Part shown: piece by piece, positions 12,812 through 25,196 of the stretch
Numbering within the stretch: the stretch's first letter is position 1
Layout: the number at the start of each line of letters is the position of its first letter
DNA from: Campylorhamphus procurvoides
Taxonomy: Eukaryota > Chordata > Aves > Passeriformes > Dendrocolaptidae
Length of the DNA stretch: 64,000 bases
Direction of reading: 5' to 3'
NCBI GenBank assembly: GCA_013396655.1
Contig: WBMV01004347.1
Location: 9,666-73,665, forward strand
The notes under the pieces: generated by a model
Told to the model about the DNA's origin: nothing
Seen by the model: only the letters and a program-made list of their open reading frames with translations
The model's database searches: none
Made by a program: the position numbers and the translations under genes

Positions 12812-15800
12812 ATGTTGTTTTATTTTTTGTGAAAGATTTCATGCCATAGGTTCTCAGGAGACAAACTGCGCCTTTCTGATTTGCTAGAATCCTAGAATAG
12901 GTCTAAAAGGGAGCAGTTTGCTCTTACAGGAGAAACTAGAGGTGAAAAAAATGTTGCTATTTCCTTTCAGAGAGCTGCACTCAGTCTCCCTTTTGAACAC
13001 TGAAAGAGAGCACCACTACTGAGGGGCTTCCAAAACCAGGGAGCACTGTGCATCCATGTATGCTGTGGGAAGCATTACACTGTCACATTGTTGTACATTG
13101 CTCTGAGCTCCTGGTGAGATCCAGCAGCCACAGCCACCTTCATTTTCCAGGAGCTCACTCAAACGGTTGCGCATGGCCAGTTTGGTCTCCTGATCTTCAT
13201 GCTCAATACACACTGAGTTGAACTGAGTCGAATTATTTACAGAGGATACTGCAGAGCCAATGTGCCACTGGACAGCTGTGGTGCCTCTCCCAGCTGAGGT
13301 CCATGAGGGGAGCTCAGGCAGCCTAAAACCTTCACAGCTGGCATTTGTAACCATGCCCTCCTGGCTGTGCTTGGGGGAAGGGTATGACATAGAAAATTTT
13401 CTCATCAGCACAGGCCTGAGCACAACATTCTGCAGAGAAATTGCTCCTGCTAACAGCCCCTGGTGAAAATCACTTACTGGCTTCTTTGTAATGTTGCTTA
13501 ACAGAACGCACAATGAGTTTCAGCGAATTTCCATTTCCTGTGATGCTATTTTGGTGTCAAAATTACTCTATCAGCAGCCCATTTAAAATGGAGTTATGAT
13601 GAAGCACTGATCTTATTAGCTAATTGTGCTTGCTAGTCTGTGGTTCTGTATTTCACAGCCATATTACAATGGTTGGCTGATGGGTTCTGAATCCAGGATA
13701 CTTTTAATTCCCCCTGGATTTCATTACTGTGACTGCAAAGGAAGGAACAGCATAGTAGATGAAGCTGTTGCTGTTTAGGCTCGTGCTGCTGCCTATGCCT
13801 TGTACTGAGCTGTGCCCTTAGGCTGAGTGAGTTAGCAGGATTCATCTGGAGGAGTGAAAGCACAAATTTTGTATTTGCCTAGGTTTTTGTAATAAGAAAA
13901 AAATTAACCCTTTATTCAGGAGCAGCAGCCTTTTTTTTCTAAAGAGTAGACTACTTCAGTGTGGTTATTGTTTCTAATAGTTTCCACTAGGCAATCTGCA
14001 CAAGCACACTACAGGTGTATCTGCACCTGTGTGACTTTGTACCCCTTGCCTGATATGTTACAGCTATTATAACAAGATGTTCTCTGTCTTGACCTGCAGC
14101 AGTGCATCATTTCTTAACAGGCCTTCTTAACACTTTTTTTCTATCAGAACAAGCAGCAAGAACTGCTCTGCCGCCTTGCAAAAGTAAGACACCCAAGAGA
14201 GCTATCTCTAAAAGCTCCTTCTGCAGCAAATCCAATGATGCTCAGACTGCAGGGCTCATTTTTTTTCATGACTTTCCCAAACACCTCCATGTAAATGCTT
14301 AATTCTAGCCAAAACCAACCTTTTTTTTTAATTGCTAGCAGCAGCAGCAGTGTTTATTACAGCAAATTGTAATTGGTAAAGGCAAGCACAAAGAGTCAGT
14401 CTGCAGAGAAACGCACTGCTGCCATCCTGCCGTTAAGTGTGGCATGGGTAATGGATCTTCTCTGAGCTTTCCAGCGTCCCGCTTCTGAGGAGGTTCTCTG
14501 AATTCTGGCATCTCATTTACTGCTTATTGCCTTTTCCATAGTGGCTTTTCCATTGCCATTCTGCCTTTGTTACCTGATCCCTCCGGAGGAGTTAGCTGGA
14601 AAACATCTGCAGAACCTGCAGATGCAGGGGAGGAGGGGGCACAGTGACAAGTGCAAATACAAAGTGCTCCACAACAGCCTGGACACCAAGCAAGACTTTG
14701 CCATTGCTGGGGATTTACCCTGACTGAAATCATTCCTCTGGCTTGGCAGGTCTTCCGTCTATTCCCTCCTTCCTCCCACTTCCTTCACTGTGTCATGGGA
14801 GGCCAACCACAGTTTGTGGCCACATATCAAATATTCAACTTACTTCAAAGGAGTTGCTGTGCCCCCATGGTTCAAAAACTCAGTGTGTGCTTTTTACTTG
14901 CCTTGTTATGTGCTATTCTTGAAGTAAGTTCAGATGGTGATTATGAAGGATGGGGGGCCCTGGCCCATGAACATAATGATGTGAACCGAAATTCAGGTTT
15001 GTGTATAGTTCTCCTACTCCCTTCATTCAGTATGTGATTCCTTATTGTTTATTCAAGAGGCTTAATAGCTTTTCAAGCTGTGCATCTTCTGGGAAATTCA
15101 GACCTGCACACTCTTGTGCTGTTTTTGGGGAGGGGATAAGGGAGGAGCAAATTATATTTTGATAAAGCTGCCAGGCTTCCTCTTCATCATAAACAGCATG
15201 AACCTCACATGCTCTTTTGGCAGGCTGGTCTCTTGCTGCAATGCAATACAGACCCTTCTGAGGCTTACTTGTATTTGTGTTGTCTCATGATGAACAGATC
15301 CAACATCAATGCTTTCAAAAGCAAGCTGCGATGCTCCTTGCCTGGAGGCAATAGGACTTCTGTGCCCAAAAGAAGGAGGCACTCCTCTGCAGTCCTCTTA
15401 CCAAGCATTACAGAACAGGTAGCAAACTCATGCTTTGAAATCCCTTTACTTCCTCCAGCAATGTTCCAACATTAGGTACTAAAGTCAGGTTTTGTCATTG
15501 CCATTAGGGGTAGTGCAATCTGAAAACGTTTGAAAGAGACCCAGCAGTGCCTTCCAACAGGTGAAACTTTTTTTCTTTCAGAAAGCAAGCACCTGCAGTG
15601 GTGTTCTTGGCCTGGGATTTGAGAGATCTTGTTTCAGTCTGTTTCTCCCATAGAGTGCTTTATGCACAGTTTGCTTCCAGTTACCAGACACTTAAAAAAC
15701 AAAGTATTATTCCCTCAGGACACTCTTCTGAGACCTCCGTTCCTATGTCCCTGTTATTGACACTGTTACTGGTTTTGCTACTCTATCCTGTTGATGAAAA

Positions 15801-16570
15801 GTAAAGGCAATGAATCCTGATACAGAAAACTCTGGGATACTGAATTGCATATAGTGCCAGGAAAGCTTTCACTGAAACCAGAAGTGTCATAAACAAATCA
15901 GTAGATGAGTTACGATGAAACGAAGTCAGGATGCCTTAATGAGCTACCAAGACCCACTAAGGGACTGGAGAGGTTTGCCAGAGGAGGATTGAGTTTTCAC
16001 ATATTTTAACTATCAGAAGACAAATGAGTCTATGGGTGTTTGTGTCTGTATCATTTCCCCTGCATAGGGAAACTTCCATTCAATTTGCTGCCTCTTGCAG
16101 TTGCAGAGGCATATTTAGATTCCAGTTCCACACACAGCTTTACCTGCCCCTATGTGGTTCCTCCATCCTCCTGCAGTATCTGAGTGCCAACTGACCTTTA
16201 ATGAATTTGGCCTTCACAGCATCCCCATCTTTCAGGAAAGGGAAGCACAGAGACAGCAAGGGATCAGCCCCAGGCTACAGAGGAGGTCTGTGGTAGAGCC
16301 GTGTGTTGGCACCAGGCAGGTGTCCACATCTCCCTCTTTTACCTGGAAGCCCATGGAGCAAAGATGGGAGGACATGGCAGCCCCTGCAATCAGGAGAGGT
16401 GGCTCAATCACCCTGCTTCATCTGGCATTGCCAATGCCTACTGAATGTTTTTTGCCCAAGGTTTGTATTCAGGACTTCAGTTAGAACTAGAATACAACTA
16501 AGTGCTATCAGAAAAGTAATTAGAACCAAAAGACATCTTACCACTATTATGGGGTTGTGGCAGACTCTGA

Positions 16571-16693
16571 TTTGGTTGGTTGGTTGTGTTTTGGGGGCTC
16601 CTTTTATTTGTGTGGGGTTTGGGGTTTGTTTCTTGTTTTTTGGGTTTTTTTCGGGGGNTTTGTTTTTTGGTTTTGTTTTTGGGTTTTTTTGTA
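16571..16693. repeat. G/T-rich low-complexity tract with an ambiguous base
   Basis: About 120 bp almost free of A and C on the plus strand, beginning with three TTGG units and containing six or more runs of three to five G. The only N of the window is at 16658 inside a run of G. Runs of this kind can form G-quadruplexes and are hard to sequence. Confidence 0.85.
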
Positions 16694-17170
16694 GGACACA
16701 GGGTTCAAGCCTGTGATTTCTTCTTCAGAGAACTGCAGTGTGAAATACCTGCTCATGCACTTATTTGTCTCCCACTTGATTACTCTCATCTAAGGTAGTA
16801 AGACAAAACAATCAGGTAGCTTCTCTCAGTGTTTATTTCTAACACTGACTGCTCTGGTAAGGGTCTCAGAAAATCTGTCCTAGTGCTGGATTTTCTTCCA
16901 CTTTAGTGTACCTAAGGTAAACAAGAACTAAGCATCAGAGGGAAATTATGGCGGTGTCAGAAAAAGCTTTCAGGTGTTCTCAGGTGCGCGGGAGTGCAAG
17001 CTCCATCCATTTCACACATTCCAAATTTAAATAGTAATTAGAAATTCTAAATAATCTCTCCCTGGGCACTAGCTAATCTTCATTAAACATCTAACTACCA
17101 GTGACTAAAACTAGGTCAGCTCCTCAGTGGCCAGTGATGGAAGGAAGGCGCTGTGCCAAACTCCTGCAGC

Positions 17171-17264
17171 ACAAGATCTGGCCTCAGTGGCTTGGAGAAG
17201 GACACAGACTGCTGCAAACAAGATCTGGCCTCAGTGGCTTGGAGAAGGACACAGACTGCTGCAC
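17171..17264. repeat. 47-bp tandem duplication
   Basis: Two adjacent copies of a 47-bp unit starting acaagatctggcctcagtgg and ending ggacacagactgctgca, nearly identical across the full unit. Confidence 0.95.
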
Positions 17265-18494
17265 ACTAAATGTTGCATGCAGAGGCCCCCACTCTCTACA
17301 CAAGGCCTGAAGGAGAGCTCCTTCAGTGGTCAAGGAGCTGAACTGTTTTGCAAAGAAGGAGACTGGTCCTTCATCTCCAGTGGGAGAGCAAGGCTGCTCA
17401 GGGACACTTCGGGTCCCCAGCATGGCACCCCACTTGTGTGCAGAGATCCTACCTGATGAGGTGTTTGGTCCTTTTCATCCTGAAGGTATTTACTGACTGG
17501 CCACAACAGCATCAGTCTCTGTTTCAGAGGTGGCAGCGGTTTCCAGATAAAGCAAGCCATCTAACGCAAACACAGTACTGAGTTTGCAGTAAAGAGTAAT
17601 AGAAGCATGAAAACAGGGTTCAGTTTGCCTTATTTTATGTGGATTTTTACAAAACTGCCAACAAAGAAAACAGAAATGTGCTGTGCCCATGGGATAGAGA
17701 GCAGAGGGGAAGGAATCTTTGCAACTGCAGATGCCCTGCTGGTAAGATTACGCAGGTACTGTTACTGCTTCTGTTCACCACCCATTTTGAGCTATCCAAG
17801 CTTCTTAGAACAACTCTGCAGAGTGGGGAGCATGTAGAGGACCTTGCAGAACAAGGAAGGGGTCCCACAAGAGGTGCTGCACTGGGATATGCTGTTTGCA
17901 TGGCTCATAAGAGATAACAAGATTTCCTTCATCCCTCCCTACTCTGCATTTCCCCATAAAGCAAGGCATATGTTATTAGCCAGTCTGTTCCAGACAGCCT
18001 CAGAAGCTTTGAGCGTTCTGCTTCTTGGAAACTCTGCATGTGTGACTGCAGCCTCCCTTTTCACAGTCAAAACTTCACAACTGCCACTGGATGTGACTGA
18101 CCTTCAGCACACTCTGTAGCCTATTAGGAGGGCTAGGGAATCTGATTACGAGTGAAACTGTTGGCCTAAAGGGACAGTTTCCAACATGCTGGAGAGAAGC
18201 TGACGAGCAGATGATCAGTGAGAAGAAAGACAGCAAACATCTCATCAGTGCTCTATGGAACCTCATTTGCACACCTATCTCAGTGTTAGCATTGCAATGC
18301 TCTTCTCGGCACCAGCAACAAGAACTGCAACATGGCAATGTGTCCAGCACTATTGCAGTTACTCAGCTAAAAGCAGGCACAGAGCAAATCAAAGCTTGGG
18401 CAAAGATTTGCACGGATTTCGCTTGCTTCTCAGGGACATGAGATTGTATTGCTAATAAGAGTGGGGTACCCCACATGGAAGACACAGAAATTTC
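17265..18494. other. Intergenic stretch, no gene seen
   Basis: No recognised gene or repeat. A perfect 14-bp palindrome (gtggggtaccccac) lies at 18461-18474, just past the distal poly(A) signal of SLC44A1. Confidence 0.5.
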
Positions 18495-18515
18495 TTTCTT
18501 ACTTAAAAGGAAAGC

Positions 18516-18521
18516 TTTATT
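18516..18521 (-). terminator. AATAAA poly(A) signal, distal candidate
   Basis: The minus strand reads attaaaataaagctttt; a GT-rich stretch lies 25-45 nt downstream. It sits at the border between AT-rich DNA with UTR-like composition and the GC-richer intergenic part. It could alternatively serve an unrecognised transcript. Confidence 0.4.
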
Positions 18522-20896
18522 TTAATACATTAAAAAATCTATACATTTCTTAGACTAAAATACAGTTTTGCATCAGTATCCTGGCACAATGTCAGTTTAC
18601 ACAGAAAATCTAAGATTAGATCAGCACTGTTAATTTCTCTTCTCTTCCTGCATCCACAGCCTGCAGTATAAAACATTTCAAGTTCCCAAGACAACAATAA
18701 ACAGTGTCACATTTACTTTTCCCATTCTCAAAGGAGGTGGCATTCCACTGGAAAAAGGAGCACTTGTTAGTTGATCTTGATTCAATGTAAATCACTAAGC
18801 CAGTCCAGGGGTTTGATTGCCCTGTTAGAAGTATGAGTGACGGAGGATGAAAAATTCGTTTTCAGATGAAGCTTTGATGGACTATGACAACGCAAGTACT
18901 GTCAAGCCTTTAAAATATGTTCAGAAGATTTTCCTTAGGGTAGTTTCTGTAATCAGCAACACAATCCATCATATAGAAATAATTCTTTTCTATAGGTATA
19001 GGATTCCACCCTTTTTGCTCTGAAGAGCTCCAGAGTAAAATAAAAGCAGGACACAGGGGATGTTGCTGTGAGATGTCTGAATTGGAATGTGAATTTTCTT
19101 AACTATTGTGAAGATTCTACAGAATATTTTCTACCTGTGAAATCTTGTTTTCCACAGCTCCACCTAATCTCTGGCCTCCGCTTTCTAGCCTACATTAGAA
19201 ACAAAGCCACCTTTCTATTTTCTACTCCCTCACTCCCCCAGAAGACACTATGACATTGTCTGTGGCACTGTTTTTCAAATGAGACACATTCTCCCATTTC
19301 AGTTTGAGCAGCAGGAAGGTACCCAACTAATACTAACTAACTGGACTACATGCATTATTTGAGAGTTAAAAACTGTGACTTTGGTGGGAACACCAGTCAG
19401 TGCCCAATTTCTGCTGGGTTTCACAAGAAGTCAGCTTCCTAATCTCACCAAACTTTTCTGGAATAACACCCTAGTTGCCCCTATTTCCACTCACGCCAGA
19501 GACGAGTGGTGGTGCACTCGAGGAATGGTAGCCACCTATGCTGCCAGTGTCTTCTACGTACTTAGAAAGGTCACAGCTACCTTTAACGTTACTGAAATTA
19601 GCCTAGTTTTGTTAAAGTCAGTTGGTACTTTTGCTCTGAATTCTTGCAACTTTGGTTCTAAGAGGAGTCCCATGTTGCTATAGAAAAGTATCAAATACTT
19701 ATAACACCAAATTCTGCTCATCACACTCACATATGATGACTTTTCCTCAGTGAGACAGGGGAGTAGAATCTGATGGTTTTGTTAGTTTTCTGCTAGTTCC
19801 ATTTCAATAGATCTCTGTCAAATGAATGCCAGATAGTTTAGCCTCCAAATGGGTATTTTCAGATCAACTCATGCTACCAATTGTCCCTAGAAATATTTTC
19901 ATAATCCTGAAGTCTCTGAGGAGCTTTGGCTGCAAGACACATCACAGCTCCATCCCAGACCAAAAATTCTGCCTTTTATACATGACTTACATCACAAGAG
20001 CTAAGTTCCATCTCTTCTCTCAACTCTTTAAATATAAAAGAAAGAAATTCCTTGAGAGCAGTATTTGCTACAGAACACAAGAAATACAGATTTACTAGTC
20101 TCCATAATCTTGTTATATGATGGAAATAAAAGCAGAGATGAAATAGTTGAAAGACCATTTGAAAATGAAATATTTAGAGTAAACTTTCATCATCCCAACA
20201 AATGAGTGCAAGAAATGCTTCAAATAAGTCTGTTGGGTTTTGTGTTGGGAAACACAAGGGTTTTTGTGGGGGGTTTTTTTCCACAAAGGTGAAATAGGAT
20301 TTCTGTGTTGATAATGTGACACACAAGCTGTTCCAGAAACAATGGGCTGGTGATATTTAGATTTAGTAAACATTATCTGCACAGCAAAGCCATGATTTAA
20401 AAAACAGGAGTGCTGTTAGGTATCCACTTACAAATCTTAAGATTGTTTCTTACAACGACTGTGCCATGTTCTATATCGCGTGTGATATGCAGCTGAACCA
20501 AATGCTCACTGGATGGTGATGACAAGTATATGTCTGCTACATGCATTTTATTCTGACTCTAAAACATACATTCATAGAATACATCATAACCACTCAGAGC
20601 AAACCACTAAAGTGCATGCCCTGAGGGCATATTAAATATGTTGTCTCCAACACTGGCTGCTCAATTGCCAGAACACTGATACAGAAAGGGCTCATTTTGG
20701 CAATATATCCCCATTATGTGCTGAAAGAGTAAGAGCTAACATCCCCTGCTCCCTCCATGAAAGGGAGCACTGTGGAGCAGGTTAATTACCTGCTGCAAAA
20801 AAAAAGCCCTTTCAGAAAGAAGTAACCACCCTGAGAAGATGCTGTACAGAAACGCAGGGAGCAAGTCTTGGCTTAACTACTGGGTAAGTGGACCTG

Positions 20897-21421
20897 TGTA
20901 CTGGATTAGGCTGGATGGAGTTAATTTTCTTTGCAGCAACCTGCAAGGTGCTGTGTTTTAGATCTGCAACCAAAAGTGAGTTGATAACATGACAGTGCTT
21001 TACCTGTTGCTGAGCAGTGCTTGCACAGGATCAAGGCCTTCTCTGTTTCTCACTCTGCTACTCCAGCAGAGTAGGCTAGCGTTGGGCATAGGAGAGGGCA
21101 CGCAGCCAGGCCAGCTGACCTGAACACACTGAAGACATATTCTAACATATAATATACTCAGCAGTAAAACTGGCGTGGGCGAGTGTGGTTTCAAAGCAGC
21201 TGTTGCTTATAGATTGGCTGGGCATTGTCTGCTGGTGGGGGATGGTAAGTGATTGCCTCTGTATCACTTGGATTTCTTTTGGGTTTTTTTTCCCCATTTA
21301 CTTAATGAACTGCCATTATATCAATGCTTTTGTCCGTTCAGTGCTCTCTCCTATCCTGCTGGAGGGACTGAGCAAGCAACAGAGCAGCAGCTTATGTGAC
21401 AGCCAGCGTCAACCCACCACA
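20897..21421 (+). mobile_element. Solo LTR of an avian endogenous retrovirus, old and diverged
   Basis: The order of landmarks follows the same avian LTR type as the copy at 46.1 kb: tgtactggattaggctgg at the start, ggagttaattttctt, ttgctgagcagtgcttgcac, tcaaggccttctctg, ccagctgacc, then ctatcctgctggaggg and a final ccagcgtcaacccaccaca. The promoter and poly(A) parts are eroded, no internal viral genes adjoin, and no target duplication is visible. It sits on the plus strand, antisense to SLC44A1. Confidence 0.75.
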
Positions 21422-22630
21422 TTTAACTGCATTTAACTGTTAGTTCTCCCTTCTAGGACACACTTTCTTAACGTAGAAAGTCCTTCAGTTACTATGCCAA
21501 GCTAAGGCCACATTTAAAACCCATCCTGGTTTTGGCAGGTGGAAGCTACTAGAAAGCTAAAGATGCAATTCTAAGGTGGCCATACCATGTATTCAGTCTA
21601 GCTGTGGAGTGGCAGTGAAACTGTAGAAGGGATGGGTTGCACTACTAACCACAATGATGGAGCGATAGCACAAAAAAACCCCTGCCTTAGGACTATAGCT
21701 TGGCATCTACTCTCCCTCTCGTTCAGTCCAGGTGATATCCTGAATCATTGCCTCAGGAAGGTGAAAGGGAATGTGATAAGACCAATGGGATGAAGGGGAG
21801 CTGACACTGCCACTTGGCACTCCTTTACTGAAAGAGCAATACAGAAATGAGACCTAAAAGAACAAAAACATTCGCCAGGGCTGGAAGAAGCAATAAAGAT
21901 TGCACACTGCTGTTCAACTTCCAAATAAAACAGTGAGTAAAATAATGTGGAAAAAATTTTAGCAATTTAAACAATGGTATACTTTTTTTGTTCCTTTGTA
22001 ATCTAGATGGTCAGAGGCTATGATGCAGTCCATCTGCAGAAACCAAATGCTGGGAACAAGTAATTGCTCTGATTGTTTCTAAACCCAAATTGTCCAGCCT
22101 AAATCTCCAGTTCTCAAGCAGTAGTTGGTCCAATGGACATTCCAAGGAGATGATATCTCTGTTTCAGCTGTCTCATGTGCTCCTCCTGCACTGTTATTCT
22201 CGCTGCAGCATCGCTCTCTAGTTAGTTTAGACTGCTTCCCACAAAGCAGTGCATATACTGGCTTTAATAACCAACAGTCAAAAGAAGTATTTAATCCATC
22301 ACAACTGGCAGACCCCAGCACCCCTACTGCCAACACATATTTGTGATTTACATGCCAAAGTGTCCTCTCACTCTATCTCCACTAGGAAAGGAAAGCAGAG
22401 TCTGAATTTCTTCTGAAAAGTTGTCTCTTCAGAACACTCTCTTCTGCTTATCTCCCTGAACAAGACAGAGCTGGAAGAGGGCAGCTTGTAGTTTGGTTGC
22501 AAATGAACTTCAAAGGACATTCAAAAGCTTTAAAGGGCCACTGGAAAGTCTGCGTGCAGATGGAATGCCTTTTTGGCATGACTTAAAAGCTCTGCATGCC
22601 GTATATACACTCAAGAACAGTGCACACAAT

Positions 22631-22636
22631 TTTATT
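22631..22636 (-). terminator. AATAAA poly(A) signal, proximal candidate
   Basis: The plus strand reads TTTATT, giving AATAAA on the SLC44A1 strand. A GT-rich downstream element follows within about 30 nt. A second AATAAA about 100 nt upstream in the transcript (22735-22740) makes this a cluster, as often seen at used poly(A) sites. Confidence 0.45.
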
Positions 22637-25087
22637 AAGAATTTCATAATGATATAGTTTTCTCACTTAAACATTACAACTACCCATAGAAAAGTGTTGC
22701 CTGTATCTCTTAAACACCATGTAAATAAAACAAATTTATTTTTAAGACAGAATAAACTGCTATAAAAATGGTGCACAGTCAAGTCATACAAAAATACAAA
22801 ATTTGTTTCCATCTGCAGTCCTAGTTGCAATTACAGAGAAAAGTCCCCACTCAGGACTTCCAGTGAGCAGGGAACATAAACTCATGGAACCAGTCATGGC
22901 AGAAATGTTTTATCAAAATGAGCGGAATAAAAGGCTTCTTCGATTAAGCACTTCCAATAGCCTCCAAACAAGACAAAAATTAGTTTCTCTGGAAGCAACT
23001 GAGGACTTGGTAAGTCTTTTAGCCTTGGAATCCAGTTTCTAGGATTCATCTAAGCCAGTTCTTAAATTTCTGTTGCTAAACCTTACTGATCTATACAATA
23101 TAGTGTTGAGTGCCACTGCTGTTTTGGACATCGATACAGCAGGAATGTCTCCTCTCCACAAAAGTAAGGCTGCTCCAGTGTTTCTTCTAGGCAAATGTGA
23201 CCTCTGAGTTGCACTGAGAGGCCTTACCAGTGCTTCGGTTTGAACCTCTAGGCTGAAGCTCTAGTCCAGTTAGCACTTACACAGATGTGTAAGTTACAGC
23301 TTCCATACTTAGAGAGCCCTTCTGAAGTTAGTGGAGTTACTGGTATAGTTCACTTAAATGGCTGTATAAAGTGCTTCCAGGACTGGGTAATTCTGTCTCT
23401 CTGCCTCACCAGCAGCTATCCTTCCTAAATGCGTATTTATATTCATACCTTTCATACAGTTTGGGGTCCATGATATGAAAAGTGTAAATCCTTTCAATTG
23501 GCTCACCAAAAGAAACAACTAATTTAAGTTATCAAATGTCTTCTGGAAGCAAAAGTGAAACATTTTACTATTGCCAAAAGATAAGAGCACTAGTTAGCTA
23601 CATGATATTACATAATTTTTTTAACCTTCAGCAGCAATTTAGAAGTCTGATCCTCTGACAGGAAGCACAAATAACTGCTTACTTACTAAACTGTGATAAC
23701 ATGAGTTGTGCATGTCTCTACCTAGACATACCTCTACTCCATTACAAAGCTTCTGTAGAAAGACTCTTCTCTTTCAAAATATTTTCTTGAATGGAGTGAT
23801 CGAACTATTGAGGCATCATTTATTTGTAGAGAGCTTGTATTTAGTGCAATAAGTTTAAAAATTCTGCTCTGAAATATTAACTTTACATTAACAAAAATAG
23901 TTTTCTTAAAAAAATTGTAACAAAAGGAATATATAGCATAGACAGATCATGAATTCTTAGCAAATACACTTAAGCATTTACCATTACAATATGCTGAATA
24001 ATTGAATATTAGCATTTATATCTGGCAAGCTTCCAGACTGAAAAGAAATTATGTATCCAATAACAATAAAAAGCATGTTCTTCTGTCATTATTTAATAAA
24101 TTCGGATAACTATCCTGGCAGCTACACTTCCAAAGAAATGTGCCTCTGCCCTTTCCCGTTTCAGTCACCCACTACAGTACATACATATATGGATCAAACA
24201 ACAGGCAAGGAATGATCCCTTCTACCTCCCAAAGCTCTCTGGCATTAAATGAAATGAAGCATATAGTACTTTTTTATGTACAGTAGTACAGTTCATTTCT
24301 CTTCCCCTCCTCAGCATCTTTGTATCTAGTCATGAATTAATCATGAGTATGGCTAAAATTGAGCTTTAACAATCCGTTATTTCAATTGCCCATCTGCAGA
24401 ATCCATACCCTTCAATGGAACACTGCTGAAGTGTGAAGGAGGCTACTGAACTCAAGGGGAGGATAGAGGGCGACAGGTATGAGGGGCAAGTAGGGTAAAG
24501 AAGGAAGTTAATTGCATATAAAAATTATCTGTCCCCATTTTGTAGGTTCTGTTTAATAGGAGATGCAAGGGCTCCCACACACCTGAATACCTGAGGAGTT
24601 GATTACTGTGATATTTGATACTGGTAAACAAAACTGCACCCTGCCAGGGCTGTAAAGTAAAATAACTGCTTACAAATCCATTCAAACTGAATGAATTCTC
24701 ACTGAAACCACCTTTTGAGAAACTAAGTTTAAGACTTGTCTTGATCTTAAGATTTTCTGTACATGTAACTGTCCCAAATTTAATGCAAATTTAAAAGAAA
24801 CTAAACAAGTATAAGTCTTGGCAGATTAGCAGTGTCATGGGAAATCTGTCTCTAAACCCAGTCATGATTTCAGATTAGCTTTACAATGATACGTCCTCCA
24901 GATTGTAAAATACCAAGCAGATAAGAAACAACATTTCCATGACCACAATAAATAATTTAAGAAATGGAACAATGATAAAGCTGCTTGTAAAAGCCACCCG
25001 TATGAAAAGAGTACATGTTTCACAAAAATAATTGTTAAAAAAAGTTTTAAATCCCTGTTCCTTTTCTCTGATTTTGGCTGTTAATTT

Positions 25088-25130
25088 TTATATATATATA
25101 TATATGTATGTATATATGTATATATATATA
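25088..25130. repeat. TA / TATG microsatellite
   Basis: About 43 bp of alternating TA interrupted by TATG units. It lies about 43 nt after the SLC44A1 stop codon, so it should be transcribed in the 3' UTR, where it can pair with itself. Length polymorphism is likely. Confidence 0.9.
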
Positions 25131-25172
25131 CTGTTTTGGAATGTCAATGGGTTCCAATATGGCTGGCTAGTT

Positions 25173-25196
25173 TCAAGATGAACTTGCTCCAGAGGC
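25173..25196 (-). CDS. SLC44A1: SLC44A1 exon w13, coding part (seven codons and stop)
   Basis: After a good acceptor (gactttgttttctag) the frame reads ASGASSS and stops at TGA. Human CTL1a ends ASGASSA, so this is the orthologous terminal exon with one substitution at the last residue. A second in-frame stop, TAG, follows one codon later. The exon is invisible to ordinary ORF finding and was located from the known tail. I did not find the alternative dilysine-ending exon described for the CTL1b variant. Confidence 0.93.
   Translation of the reverse strand, partial: ASGASSS

Larger units (their letters stand above)
9681..16570. other. Intergenic stretch with minor repeats, no gene seen
   Basis: Apart from the 20-bp duplication at 10158, a (GTTT)n run at 12791-12811 and an AGC run near 14336-14351, nothing is recognised. 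Several open frames of 60-165 codons occur, but overlapping frames on both strands with no known motif argue for chance. Exons of a downstream gene or its long 5' intron could be hidden here. Confidence 0.5.
18495..25172 (-). other. SLC44A1: Probable 3' UTR of SLC44A1 with proximal and distal poly(A) sites
   Basis: No further exon is apparent past the stop at 25173, and the strand contains several AATAAA signals. The strongest proximal pair is at 22735-22740 and 22631-22636, the latter followed by a G/T-rich stretch (ttgtgtgcactgttcttgag) on the minus strand. Another AATAAA at 18516-18521 is followed by tgtgtcttccatgtgggg. By eye, base composition changes from AT-rich to more GC-rich just beyond it. 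The UTR would be about 2.6 kb (proximal) or 6.7 kb (distal). The extent is inference; an old LTR at 20.9-21.4 kb lies in the distal part. Confidence 0.45.

Noticed and set aside
12886..12915. Possible CR1 3' stub (agaatcctagaataggtc)
   Set aside because: Only about 20 bp resemble the CR1 end and the rest does not follow; too short to call.
1..25000. Search for the alternative dilysine-ending terminal exon of the CTL1b variant
   Set aside because: A four- or five-codon exon cannot be told from chance by eye, and no convincing candidate was seen.
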